Position numbers and translations under genes: made by a program. A DNA stretch of 64,000 nucleotides. Source: Pseudoneurospora amorphoporcata. Taxonomy: Eukaryota; Ascomycota; Sordariomycetes; Sordariales; Sordariaceae. Below, piece by piece: positions 1-11,600 of the stretch (the stretch's first letter is position 1; every line of letters starts with the position of its first letter). The stretch covers positions 62,001 through 126,000 of the forward strand of contig MU859093.1 of assembly GCA_033297205.1 (NCBI GenBank), given 5' to 3'. The notes beneath the pieces are model-generated. The model was not told where the DNA came from. It saw only the letters and a program-made list of their open reading frames with translations, and ran no database searches.

Positions 1-799
1 ACGGGGCCGCCGGACTGAATGGATGAGATTCCCAGAATGGGGCCACAATGTCGCAAAAAGTCTACGAGAGACGGGACCGAGTGTTACGTCGAGCGGATCC
101 GGGCGAGTTTTAGCCGCGTTTGGTGATTCTGCAACAGAGTCTCCAGCATGTTGCTTCCATTCAGTCCGCGCCGTCTCGATCTGCGTCTCCGTCTCGTTCG
201 GCATAGTGGTTGGTGGCCGCGTCACTGTAGAGAATCACTAGAAGCTTCATCACACATCACACTTCTTCCACTTCTACTATCTACTCCTCCCATTTCCCCA
301 GGCCTCCTCCATTCAGCTAGCTGCCCCCGGTCTGCCCGCCTGCCAACCAACAATTCGTCTTCCTTGAACAACTCCAACTCCTCTCCGTCTTTCTTTTCTT
401 CCTTTCTCCTCCCCGCTCCCCTCGCTCCCCTCCCCCTCATCCCATTCTTCCCTTTCCAACATTTGATCATCTTTGTTTGGCCTGTTTCCCCCCCGCATTG
501 CGCAGCGCCCCTCGGTTGTTGGCCTGACCCTCGATGAGTCGATCGCTCACTTCCAATGTTTGACACAGAAAACCGACATCGCTAAACGTCATCCTTTTTT
601 GCGCAAATCTTCGACACTCCTTTGAGGCCAGCCGGTTACTGCAGGAGCTTTCGCAAGTCTCGCGCCCATTCTACACGCCCTCTTTTCGCACACCCACACA
701 CTTCGATCGCGTCGACTTCGAAAGTCTCGCTCGACTCTGCCTATCCCACGCAATAATTCTCCAATCACTTCACATACGCAACTGGGGGAGGACATCAGG
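1..799. other. upstream/5' leader region of the SAM-domain gene
   Basis: No open frame here looks like a protein. The stretch is pyrimidine-rich from about 240 to 520, as is common in fungal promoters and leaders, and most likely holds the promoter and first untranslated exon of the gene starting at 1086. Confidence 0.5.
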
Positions 800-958
800 G
801 TACGTGCCAAATACCTACCCCACCCTGGCCAGCGAGGAGCATATCAGGTTGCTTATACACATTTGTCGTTGACGGGGCCAACAACGTTTTCCTCGGTTTG
901 TTGGTGAAAAGCTCGTCGGATGACCGTCCGCCATCACAGAAGCTAACTTGCACAATAG
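800..958 (+). other. probable 5'UTR intron of the Vts1-like gene
   Basis: A donor GTACGT begins at 800, a branch-type GCTAAC lies at 942-947, and the acceptor CAATAG ends at 958. The spacing from branch to acceptor (about 11 nt) fits fungal introns. It lies entirely upstream of the start codon at 1086. Inferred from splice signals only. Confidence 0.5.
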
Positions 959-1085
959 CCTTTTTCTGCCTTGGTTCAGCTTTGCCTCGAGCCCCTAGCG
1001 CTTCGGTTACATTCTCCAGCCACCTTTCCCGACCAGCCTTTCGCCAACTCACGACCTCGTCCCATCCCGACCCTCGGTCACGATC

Positions 1086-3079
1086 ATGCTCAACATGTCC
1101 AACATTATGAGCAACCGCAACAGCACCCCCGAGGCTAGCAATGTCTCTTCGCTGAGGCCCCCCTCTTCTCGCGCCATTGGCTCCAACCACGGCCTTCGCG
1201 CCTCTGCCGATGTGGCCGCTCTTACCGGCGCCCAGGCCGCCGCAAGCCGTATTCGCCCGTCGTCCGACTTTTACGGCCAGCCGCAGTCCGGCCAGGTGCA
1301 GGGCGGCGCGGAGCTGGACCCCCAAGACAAGCTGGCGCAGCAGTGGATTGCCGACATTGACCAATATGAGACCACTCTCGAGGAGATGGCTGCTGCTACG
1401 CTCGATCAGGACTTCAAGGATGAACTCAGCGCTATTGAACAGTGGTTCCGCGTCCTGAGCGAAGCTGAGCGCACAGCCGCCCTTTATGCTCTGCTTCAGC
1501 AGACTACCCAGGTCCAGATCCGTTTCTTCATCCAGGTCCTCCAGCAGATGGGCAAGAACCACCCCATGTCGGGAGTTCTGTCCCCTGCTAACTTTGACAA
1601 GGGTTTGTACTACTGCCCCGTTGCTTTGCTGTTGAAATGCCATGCTGACATTAACTCTTGCATTTCTATAGATCCCATGTCGAGCCGCTTGAGCGATGCT
1701 ATGGGCAAGCTGGAAGTCGGGTCGGCCCGTAACTCGCTTGCCCGGCCCAGTGGCGGCGCCAACAAGAGACACTCGGGTCTGGATCAGACCACGATCAACA
1801 CCATGTTCCCGGATGCTGTTGCGGCCATTGCTACGGAGAAGGCCAAATTCACTCAGCAGACAGGCAACCCTCCGCCTTCGAACCGTAACAGCCTGGTTGA
1901 CAACCGCAACTCCCTCACTGCCCCCACGGTTTCCGGCCCCAAGGATGACACCAATGGACAAAACGCGGCCTCCCCGTGGGGTCCTAGCGACGCTTCTCGG
2001 CCCAAGTCATCCACCGGCCAGACTCCGATGGGCCAGTTTGTGCAACCCCCGCCGTCGGCCGGTGGTTTGCGTTCCCCTCGCCCTCCGCAGCTGAGCAGTA
2101 ACTCAAACATTCAGAGCACGACCCTTACTGCGGCTGAGCCGCAGCTGACTGAGCTCCCGCTACTATCCCCTTACACTTCAAGTGGTAACTGGGCCTCGAT
2201 GGTCAACACACCCATGGTTCCAACTTTCGGCCAAACGCAAGGAAACAATGCCGATATGGTAGCCAACGCGACAGCTATGAAGCTGGCCGCACTCTCGACG
2301 GTAAACAACCGCTTTGCTTTAGACGACGCGCGCCGCTATCGCCGTGCTCGTTCCAACGATGGAACACCCGGCCAGAATCACGGTCAGATGCCCCTCTCGC
2401 CTGGACCACAGGGAATTCCGAGCACCAATGTGGTCATGATCAACGAACACGGGCAAGTCTTGAGTCACGACCATGTTTTGGCGCTTCAGCAGCAACAGCA
2501 GCACGGTCTGCAACAGGGTCTTGGCGGCTTCGGCGGTCATCGTTCACGCCCCACCTCACCCGGTATTGCGGTGCCCAACTACGGACCCGCGCTGCAGTTT
2601 ACCTCGCCGCAGAACAATGGCTTCCTTAGTGCGTATGACAGTGGTGCACCCGGCTTGATCAACAATGGACTGGTTCCAATGATGGGTCAATTTAACCTGG
2701 GCGGTCACCACGCAGAGGGCTATCTTTCGGATCATTCTGAGATCAACCGTGGCCGCTCTCCGCGTGGTCGGAGAGGCAGCTCGAAGCCGCCTGAGGATCC
2801 CACCGACCCTACTCTCCTGCAGGATATTCCTAGCTGGCTGCGGAGCCTGCGTCTGCACAAGTACACAGACAACTTGAAGGACATGAAGTGGACGGATCTG
2901 ATTGAGCTAGACGACAAGCAGCTGGAGGAGCGTGGTGTCAATGCTTTGGGCGCTAGACGCAAGATGCTCAAGGTCTTTGAACAAGTCAAGGGTGAGTCTT
3001 GCAATTCCGTATGGAGCTAAGTGGATCGAAAGCTAACAAACAACCTACTGCAGAGGCCAAAAACGAGGGCAAGATCTAG
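1086..3079 (+). CDS. vts1: Vts1-type SAM-domain RNA-binding protein
   Basis: Post-transcriptional regulator; the Vts1/Smaug family binds hairpin targets through a SAM domain and recruits deadenylation machinery in the cytoplasm. CDS is join(1086..1602,1672..2991,3054..3079), 620 aa. Intron 1 (1603-1671) restores the reading NFDKDPMSSRL and has a GCTGAC branch; intron 2 (2992-3053) leads into a 26-nt last exon ending KEAKNEGKI. A helical N-terminal block (about 55-170) resembles the Vts1 N-terminus. The middle is low-complexity Ser/Pro/Gln/Asn-rich, and the SAM domain is near residues 553-612 (IPSWLRSLRLHKYTDNL, then a conserved GARRKMLKVFE helix). Intron 1 is a multiple of three without stops, so its retention would stay in frame. 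Family call is secure; the exact start is less so. Confidence 0.9.
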
Positions 3080-4484
3080 CATTAACATGAGTTGCGATTG
3101 AGATCCAGGATAGGCACTCACGAACTTGGGATTGGCGCCCACTGGACTCGCCAACAACAAGGCATTCTAACCAAGGCCTGTCAACGATTACGTAGGGCAG
3201 AAGTGTTGGAGTTTGGGGCGATCTTGTTCGGAGATACAGGATGGTGTAGCCGGTATAAGCTACCCTAACTGGCAAACCGTTTTCCTTTCCTTTCCTTTTT
3301 TTTTTTTTTTTTTCGTTCGTTCTGATTTAATGTCGACAATGCAATAGTGTTGCAACCTATATATGGGGACAAGAGGCAGATGTTTTTGGAGTAGAGCCGA
3401 ATTGGTGGGCAGCAATGATTCCCACTTATTTCACATGTCTAGGCAAGCGTGAAAACACATTGGAGGAGAATCATGAACAAGCAGGTGAAGATGATTCAAT
3501 ACGCGAATGTATATCAAAGATTAGCGATCAAGTCGATGCGATATGGAGTTTGCGGTGGTGGAAGGGCCAGATCTAAGGCCTGGAATACATGGAGGAAATA
3601 AGAGTTGAAGTTAGTTGGTGAGGTGATAGTTGTGGGTATTGGTTGTCAGTGTAGGGAAGCTAGCGAAGAGAAACCAGTTTTTTATAACACTCATGCCTCG
3701 TCTAGGGTCAGATGGCAATTTTTGGATCTCAAGATGACTTCCGTGTCTTCATCGGATGATAGAGTGAATGGTGGAGGTTGCCAGAAGGTCCATTTTAAAA
3801 TGGGTCCTTCCGAAGTGGCCCGGTTCTGATTGGCTAAGATTTCAATTTTGGACTTGACAATTCGTCTTTTCACGACTCCGTCACCTTCACATGTATACAA
3901 CAACCTCATCAACCTCCAAATATCAATCTCAATCTGGTACGTTGTTTTGTCGCAAACTCTTTCCTGGACCTGAACGCAAGTCGTTAACTCTTGCAGGTTG
4001 AACTTTCAGCGATTTTCCGGGAAAAGCTTGCACACCCGCATCCTGCAGCACAGGCCTTTAGGTTGTCGGACCTCTTGCAAAAACGGAGCTTCAAAGACCC
4101 GCCAAGATTTTATATCTTTCACTCAACCTCGTTCGCAAAGCATCGAACACTTCTATCAACGATATCCGCGATTAATGGTATAGTCACCAATGGGACTCGT
4201 CAACTCGGTCAATTCTGGGAACTGATGAATCGACCTGGTGCAACGGTCTGGTAATTGGCAAACTGGAAGACGTTCGGGTTGAACCAGAACTGAGGCGTGA
4301 GGCGATTCTCACCTTCGAGCCTACGGACCGAAATAATCGCTTGCCACGAAAACACAGGGTCGAACGGTGCTTTGCTCACTCGCCGGGCGAGCGCCCATCT
4401 TGCCACCCTCCTGGGGAATTTAGCATCCCAAGAATCGAAGATAAAATTCAACGGATCACGTCAGGCAGGTGCCTGTAGCTCAAT
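3080..4484. other. intergenic: 3' region of vts1-like gene and leader of the TFIIIC gene
   Basis: Contains an 18-T run (3296-3313) shortly after the first gene. A CCAAT-type box in reverse sense (ATTGG) sits near 3826. A likely 5'UTR intron runs 3937-3996 (GTACGT, CGTTAAC branch, TTGCAG). Several ATG triplets between 4170 and 4230 would make short upstream reading frames before the start at 4485. No separate gene is evident. Confidence 0.5.
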
Positions 4485-7400
4485 ATGGACAACAGGATGG
4501 ATATCGACGACCACTCGCCAGTTCAGGATGCTGGCGAAGGGCGGACCGGCGTTTATAGTGCCGCCTATTTCTACAACCAGTACGACGACGACATACCACT
4601 GGATCCCGAGCTCATGGCCGGAGATGATGGTCAGATGGACGACCTCGACGGCTACGATCTTGACGACCAAGAGATGCAGGACGGCTTTGTCGAACCCGAA
4701 GAGGAATTCTTAGACTCCGACACCGAAGAGATCCGAGCCGAAATCCACAAGTTCGAAACCGTCCGCGACGCATGGCTCGCAGAACACCGAGCCGACCTTC
4801 CCTCAGTCGCTTACTCAACCCTCCCTGGCGTCTCGAAGTCGCTGTCAAAACAGATCAATAACACCCTCAATCATGGTACCACCACATCTGCCGCCCCATT
4901 GGCACCAGCACCCAAAACCTCCCGACCACGTCGAAAACTCGGCCCCCGCAAGCCCCCGCCCCCTCCTCCGGAAATCCAGTTCCGCATCGGAATAGCCCGC
5001 AAAGCTTTCGACCGCCGCGAGTACCAAGAAGCGATCAACATGGTCAAAGAAATCATCCGACAGCGGCCCGCCACGCCTCAAGCCTGGAACCTCCTCTCCC
5101 TGATCCACGAAGAGCTCGGCAACCGCGAAGCAGCAACCATGTGCCTGATCTCGGGCGCCTGGCTGATCCCCAAGGATGCGCGCCACTGGATGAACGTGGC
5201 ACTCTACTGCCTGTACGGGGTCGACATGATGGACGACACGGACCCGCGCCGCAAGCTGGCGCTGGAGAGAGCGGTCATGTGCTACTCGCAGGCGTTGCAG
5301 GCGGATAAGCAGAACGTGGAAGCGCGAACGGGCAAGGCGGACGCGCTGATGCAGCTGGGCCAGAGTCACCTCGCACTGGCGCAGTATTTGCGGGCGCTGA
5401 AGGTGCAGCCGTTAAATATCCGGACTGTGAGAAACATGGCCGAGGCGGCGCTGGATGGGAGGGATCCGAGGAAGAACGCGGAGGCAGCCAAGGTGGCGTA
5501 TAGGCATATCATTGAGTATCTGTGGAGTCAGGGTGATGAGGTCTATGAGGCCATGGAGGGCGGGTTTGAATGGAGTGACTTGAGAATTTATCTCGAGTTC
5601 TTTACCATTCTGGAGCAATGGGAGCAGGGCGCGGCGGAGCTGAGGAGGGTGGCGAGGTGGAAGTTGGGACGCAGGGCGGAGGAGTTCTGGGATCGCTGGC
5701 CCGGCGAGGATAGGGAGTGGGATGAGGATGAGGAGAGGAGGGAGTTGTGCGAGGATTATGAACCCGCAAGGTTCTTGCCGATGCAGTACGGTCGGGCGCT
5801 GCCGGTGGATCTGAGGGCTAGGTTGTACGTGTTCAGGATGAAGATGGGGGATGTGTACGAGGCCGAGAGGCATCTGACTTCCTTGGATCCGACGGCGGAA
5901 ACGGCGGTTGACGACTTTTACGACTTCCCCGATTGTTTGAAGGATATTGGTAATGCACTGCTGGATAACGAGTCCCCGGCGAAGGCGTTGGAGTACTTCG
6001 AATTGTACGAAAAGATCGCCGATCAGGCTGGCGATATCTCGATGGATGCCGATATTCTCGTCAGTTTCGGTCGGTGTCACATGGCTTTGGGCAACAAGTC
6101 GGCCGCCGAAGAACGCTTCATTGCCGCGATCGAAGATGACGACGATAATATTGAGGCGCGCGTGTGCCTCGCCAACATGTACGAGCACGTGGCGGATCCG
6201 GAAGGTCGCGAAGAAGCTTTCCTTTTGGTCAGAGATGCTATGAACCTCGAGGCCAACCAGTACACCCTTGACCAGGAAGGGAATCTGGTCCCCAAGAGAA
6301 AGCGTCGCAGACAAACCGGCCCCCGTAAGCCGCGCAAGCCGAGAGATCCCAACAAGCCCAGAGACCCCAACAACCCGAAGAAATATGTCCCGCGCCGTCT
6401 CATCAACGCGGAGAAGCGCAAACAGGTGGATCTTGAACGCACGAAGGAGGCGACCAAGAACTACGAAGTTGTGCAGGAGCTGCAAGACCGGGCGTTCCAC
6501 AGCGACGACCCTGAAGCCATTCAGAACTGGACACGCGCCGCCCGGGACCTCATCGAAGATTTCCGTTCCTACAAGGAATTCTACCCCTGGGACAAGTACG
6601 TCAAGTATCTGGGCCTTGGTGGTACCGGTGGTGGTGGTGCTGCCGTCCCGTCCAGAAATCTGAAGCTGGCCGCCATGGCCGAACGTCTCCGTCAGGGACT
6701 CAATCCCGAGAACGGCGACGGCACCGAGAACATGCCGGCCGCGTCCAAGGCCCGCGTCCTTACCAAGTTCCCGTATTCTGCTCATCGCGGCATCCCCTTC
6801 TCCGCCTGGCTCGACATCTTCCTTTCCCTCGCATTTGCCCTGGTTAGACAAAACCAACATCGCGAGGCTTACGTCGTCTGCCATGCCGCCCGCGACTCCA
6901 TAGTCTGGACTGACACGGAGTCAACATACCTCATCCACGTCGCCTGGGCCTCTTGCGCCGTGTACGCCGGCGACGAGGAAACCTGCGTGGCCATCGCCCG
7001 CTACTTCATGCGCGACTACCTGCCCGGTACCGATTCGTATCGCATGTTCGCCGCCATGTGTCGCACCTGCCAAACGCCCGTGAGCTGGTACACCTCGGGC
7101 CCTGCGCAAAAGTTTATTTTAAGGCAGATCAAGACGATGGATGCGCTTGTTATGCGGCAGAACGGCGACGGATTCCCGCCGCCGGCATCACAACAACAAT
7201 CACCTTCCAAGTCGCAACGCTCGCCTATCGAACCTCAATCCCGCGACCTCATCGCCCCGTCCGACGCTTCCCAGCAATCCAACACTGACAACAACGACAC
7301 CACCCTTAACAAACCCCAATACCCACCCCCAGGCGATATAACCCTCGACGTAGCCCTCCTCACAATCTACGGGCACATCCTCTTCACTACCACTTCCTAC

Positions 7401-7865
7401 TCGTACGCTTTGTCCTACTTCGCGCGCGCAGCCTCCCTAGACCCGGATAATCCCCTGATCAACCTCTCCATCGGCCTCGCCTACGTGCACTACGCCCTGA
7501 AAAGACAAGCCACCAACCGCCAGTACCTGCTCACGCAAGGGTTCGCTTTCCTGTTCAGGTACTACCGCAATCGAACCGAGGAGGATCCGACGGCTACGGT
7601 GGGACAGAAGATGGAGGCCCATTTTAATATGGGGAGGGCGTATAGTCTAATAGGCCTTGGGAATCTTGCGGGTGGGTTTTATAGGAGGGTGTTGGAGGAG
7701 GCGGAGAGGGTTAAGAGTAAAAGTGAGGTGGATGAAGGGAAGAGGAGTAAGTGGGAGGAGACGCTGGTGGTGGAGGCGGCGTATAATGTGCGGTGTATGT
7801 GCTTTTTGTTGGGGGATGTGAAGGGGGCGAAGGCCGTGGCGGAGCGTTGGTTGGTTTTGGAGTGA
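4485..7865 (+). CDS. tfc4: TFIIIC TPR subunit (tau131/Sfc4/TFIIIC102-like)
   Basis: Subunit of RNA polymerase III initiation factor TFIIIC; in this family the TPR subunit bridges promoter-bound TFIIIC to TFIIIB. Single exon, 1126 aa, close to the yeast homologue in size. The N-terminus is acidic (residues 1-90), then a Pro-rich linker (about 145-165), then TPR helices from about 166 to 400 (AFDRREYQEAINMVKEII, QAWNLLSLIHEELGN). A second TPR block covers about 450-600. A strongly basic insert with RDPNKPRDPNNPKK repeats lies near 600-640. A third TPR block (about 760-850 and 950-1120) is interrupted by a Ser/Gln-rich disordered loop. The start is the first in-frame ATG giving the conserved acidic N-terminus. 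No intron is needed. Confidence 0.9.
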   Translation: MDNRMDIDDHSPVQDAGEGRTGVYSAAYFYNQYDDDIPLDPELMAGDDGQMDDLDGYDLDDQEMQDGFVEPEEEFLDSDTEEIRAEIHKFETVRDAWLAEHRADLPSVAYSTLPGVSKSLSKQINNTLNHGTTTSAAPLAPAPKTSRPRRKLGPRKPPPPPPEIQFRIGIARKAFDRREYQEAINMVKEIIRQRPATPQAWNLLSLIHEELGNREAATMCLISGAWLIPKDARHWMNVALYCLYGVDMMDDTDPRRKLALERAVMCYSQALQADKQNVEARTGKADALMQLGQSHLALAQYLRALKVQPLNIRTVRNMAEAALDGRDPRKNAEAAKVAYRHIIEYLWSQGDEVYEAMEGGFEWSDLRIYLEFFTILEQWEQGAAELRRVARWKLGRRAEEFWDRWPGEDREWDEDEERRELCEDYEPARFLPMQYGRALPVDLRARLYVFRMKMGDVYEAERHLTSLDPTAETAVDDFYDFPDCLKDIGNALLDNESPAKALEYFELYEKIADQAGDISMDADILVSFGRCHMALGNKSAAEERFIAAIEDDDDNIEARVCLANMYEHVADPEGREEAFLLVRDAMNLEANQYTLDQEGNLVPKRKRRRQTGPRKPRKPRDPNKPRDPNNPKKYVPRRLINAEKRKQVDLERTKEATKNYEVVQELQDRAFHSDDPEAIQNWTRAARDLIEDFRSYKEFYPWDKYVKYLGLGGTGGGGAAVPSRNLKLAAMAERLRQGLNPENGDGTENMPAASKARVLTKFPYSAHRGIPFSAWLDIFLSLAFALVRQNQHREAYVVCHAARDSIVWTDTESTYLIHVAWASCAVYAGDEETCVAIARYFMRDYLPGTDSYRMFAAMCRTCQTPVSWYTSGPAQKFILRQIKTMDALVMRQNGDGFPPPASQQQSPSKSQRSPIEPQSRDLIAPSDASQQSNTDNNDTTLNKPQYPPPGDITLDVALLTIYGHILFTTTSYSYALSYFARAASLDPDNPLINLSIGLAYVHYALKRQATNRQYLLTQGFAFLFRYYRNRTEEDPTATVGQKMEAHFNMGRAYSLIGLGNLAGGFYRRVLEEAERVKSKSEVDEGKRSKWEETLVVEAAYNVRCMCFLLGDVKGAKAVAERWLVLE

Positions 7866-8459
7866 GCAAGAGGGGACGGTTGGATGGAAAAGAGGGAGTA
7901 GTTTCCATTTGTCTAGCATAGGACCTATGGCATGGTACGGTATGGTCTGGCAGCATGGTTTAAGGTAGCATAGGTACGGTTGGCAAGGTAGACAGGTCTC
8001 AGAAAAGTGTTCAAGAAAGAGGAAGGTTCAAAATACCAAGTCATAGCTACAAGCAAACCAATGACACAACAAACTGTTTACTGGATGTCAAGCCTCACAA
8101 GGCTCTTTGCTGTTGAACAGTGTCTCCTTGAACAATTGACAAATGGAGTACGTTTTACAGCCCGGGTGCTTACCTCTTCTGCTTCGTTTCTGTTTTTTAT
8201 AATAGTCTTTCGCATGGCTGTGCGATCCTCAGTCCAAACTCTTGAAAAAGCTCAAGTATGTAGATATTGATCAAAGAGTACTGCAGCAGGGTTGGAGACC
8301 GAGGAATTCTCAGGGGGGATGTGGAACGATATGATGTTCCGGTACGGCTTTTCTTAGGTAAGTACCTACCTAGGTAGGTATGATATAAACAAAACTTCCC
8401 CCCAACCCTCTGACCACATTCCCTTTTTATCCAATTCTGAAAACCGTCTATACATAAGG
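7866..8459. other. intergenic with TAGGTA palindrome
   Basis: No gene seen. Holds an 18-bp perfect palindrome made of TACCTA/TAGGTA units at 8363-8380. Confidence 0.5.
8363..8380. repeat. 18-bp perfect palindrome of TACCTACC/GGTAGGTA
   Basis: The sequence reads identically on both strands. Related TAGGTA/TACCTA words recur in other intergenic parts of the window (around 9165, 26642, 49777, 50908, 51093, 51195, 51614, 53673). Confidence 0.8.
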
Positions 8460-8460
8460 T

Positions 8461-8610
8461 AGGTACGACCATAGGCACTTTGGCCGGAAAAAAAAAATAA
8501 CATCAACTCGGGATCCCGTTCCGCTCTCCCCTGGATAAGCCAGTGACCGACCGCCAGGTTAGCATTTGGATCTGTGACGAATGAAGAAGAACCCGCTGGT
8601 GTTGTATGTT
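8461..8610 (+). pseudogene. degenerate 5S rRNA gene
   Basis: It shares exact words with the better 5S unit at 30437-30562: TACGACCATAGGCACT (8464-8479), TCGGGATCCCGT (8508-8519), CCGCTCT (8521-8527) and GATAAGCCAGTG (8534-8545). It ends in GTTGTATGTT (8601-8610), which matches my recollection of the Neurospora 5S 3' end. It is about 150 nt rather than about 120. A two-T insertion breaks helix II (CACTTTGG against CCAGTG), and an A-rich insertion lies at about 8485-8505. These changes suggest a relic or strongly divergent copy. Confidence 0.6.
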
Positions 8611-11600
8611 CTCCTTCCTTCCTGTTTGATCTGTCTTGGTTCCGGAAGTTCCTTCCGCTTTGGTTTTTGGGCCACAGAGGGAAAGAACGGTCGCGTGGCG
8701 AAGTGGGAGGGAGTTTCCCTTTCTGTTAGTTTTGTTTTTGTTTAAAATCTTCTTTGGCTATAGATACTTTGTGCCTTTTACCTCTTTCCCGAACCCGTTG
8801 TGGCTAAAAGGTAACTGAGGTAGGTTGCTTAACTGTTGATAACCCATCGATATGCCAGTACATACATAGGGCTAAATTCTTCGATTTGATGGAAACCGTA
8901 GATGTTTACTTTTAGCCTTGTGCCCGTCCTCTTTTTTCGCTTGATTTTTGTCCTCGGCGACAGACAGATAGACAGTAGAGTGCAGCCAGCGGTTTGATCT
9001 TTTGAGGAGAGTTTTGCGAGATTTCACTCCGGGGCCACCCACGTGGCAACAAACATACTGAAAAGTCTAACCAAAAAGCCGCAGACCGTCAAGTTCCTTC
9101 TCAAATTAAATAAAAAACGGAACCCAGCAGCCGAATGCATGAACTATAGGCTAGCTAGCTCATGTAGGTACGAACGCGGCGTAGGAGCTTTCGGGAAGTA
9201 GGGAACCGTTTACTCCCAATTAAACCTACATACCAAGCCTACGTCCGTAGAAACCTCCTGCCTAGTCTATAGGGTCATTGCACGATGAACTATGTGAGAC
9301 TTGATCCTACATATTTCAGCATCACATCAATCAAGACGATTTGTTACAACTGGATGGTCAACGGCGATGTAGGAACTATCTAATAAAAGCGGTGACCCGG
9401 ATCCTCTTCAATGGATCTTCGCACTGCGTTGCGTACTTGACAGGATCCGAAGCTCTCTTGCTATACTGTGCTAGATGCGAATTGCGTCCATCAGACAGTT
9501 CATGCCTCACATTGTTGAGGCGATGTTTGGCGGTGTTGAAGAAGATTTGCCTCTAGGGGTCGATGCGGTCTGATCAAGGAGAGGACGTGGATTGCATTCA
9601 GTTGTTCGATGTTTGCGGATCTACGCGCCATACCTTGGTAGAGAGATTTGAAACACGATCTAGCATTTTCAGGGCCCTTGGTACATAGGACAGGCGGTGG
9701 CGGAAGCCTAATTTTACTTCTGGGTCGTGACTATTATTGGGAGTGTTTGTCCTATTCTCCCATTGTCAAGATCGTTTGTGTTAGGATAGGATTGCTCATT
9801 TGTCTTCGATCGCTTTCTGTCTGCCTGCCACTGTAGGCTTGAACGTAATTTTGCGTGTTTGTTCGCTTTCATACAGAATAACTCGCCAGTATTTTAATGT
9901 TCCCATTATGAAACGTTTGAATAAAACTGCCTTTAGGGATGGATATGTGCCATCATTTCGAGATTTATGCCTCAGTGTGACCAAGCCGAATAGAACATCT
10001 GTGATCTGCTAGAACTATGACAGGTGCCAGTTGGAAGCCTGTTAGTCAGTAAGACAGTATGTGAAGTGCCTGAAGATAGAGTAGTTTCACGGCGCCTACC
10101 GCTCTCATTCAATATCCCCCTCAGACAGGCGAGTTCTCGGCAGGCACAAAGTGACGAATCTAAGACAAATATCATCTTCATAGATCTCCTATCAAGGAAT
10201 AGAACGAACGTCTAGCACCAAAAACCAGACGGATGGCCACCTTACGTATTCAAGCCCACAAGCGCCATCAGCCAGCCGCTCTGGCTCGTCCAAACCCGAA
10301 GACTTCAGTGAACCACCAGGGGAATAATGGTGTTACACCAAAGAATCCCCGCTTTCTTTGTCCATATCTTCAGGTTTCACAACTATTCGATATGGCAGGG
10401 CACTTGCAAAAGACAGGGTCTCGGACTGAGCCGCCGCCTTTGGTAACAATGCCCGAATGTCAAGGGGTCAGGTACCACAAGACCTGTCCCGGAGAGGTTA
10501 CGCGATAGGCTTGACATTCCTGGTACCAGAGGGATAGGTGGGAAATACCGTAGGGGGGAATATCCTTGTGTGTAGTAACATGGGTTTAGCAAGTTATGCC
10601 GAGGTCATTGACATGGCGCTAATCTGCCATGGCGCCAACTGACTGTCATTTGACTGATGGCATTGATCACTTGGTTTAATTTTCTGGAGCTGAAATTGGT
10701 ATGTTTGACCTGCTGGGCAGAAAAAAAATAGGAAATTCCTTTCAACTTCAGCCGCAGGGGTGTTACCTAGTCCACTTGAATCCCAAAAGCAGGATGCTTA
10801 CCCAATCAGAAAAGAATAAGAAATTCCTCTGCAACTACCTTTTGCGTTCAATGGCGCGGGATCTTCCTGGATTCGACCTCAAGTGGGAATGCCCCTGATT
10901 AAGCCTTGTTGGGCGAAAGTGTGCCTGAATTGAGGGAGCGGGGCAGAGGCAAAGTAAGACGGCAGGGAAGCAGGATGGCCCAGCAAGGAGCGAATAACCT
11001 CGAAGAGATTCAGAGCCACGTCACGGGCTTCCTGCGAGATACAGCTGGTGACCACGTCAACCATTAACAGATAAGGCAAGAGGCAGACCGGTCTTCCCAA
11101 CAACCCGTGATTCGGGTCCAGGCCTTTGTCACTGCGTCAATGGCATGTTGATCATCAATATTGAAGCTGCCGGCCATGTTGGATTTTGCACCTCCTGATG
11201 CCTCACCGGACCGGAGACAACTCCGGAAAAGGCATTTGGACTTGGATATTGCAGCATTGCAGCGAGGTCCGCTCGTCCAGACCACGTCATCAGGAGCTGA
11301 TAGGGTGGAAGTGGCTTCCTTCTCTCTTCCTTGGTAAAGACAGACAGTACTAAGGATCACAACTCAAAGAAGGCAAATCAACACCACGATGCATCGTGAT
11401 GGGGCAAACTGGAGGGAACGACAAGAGATACCCGTGACGAAAGCAGGATTAAGTTAGTCCTGCCGGCGGCCGCGTATCAGAGTTGAACTTGTAGCTTAAG
11501 CCCTCCTATAGGTTCCGAATATCCAACAGTCAGTACCGCCACTGTCCGTTCCAGGTTCGGCAGCGGATTGAGAGGATCTTGATGGGGTGGTCGGAACGGG

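Noticed and set aside
222..566. Minus-strand Glu/Gly/Arg-rich frame
   Set aside because: Artefact of pyrimidine-rich plus-strand leader sequence.
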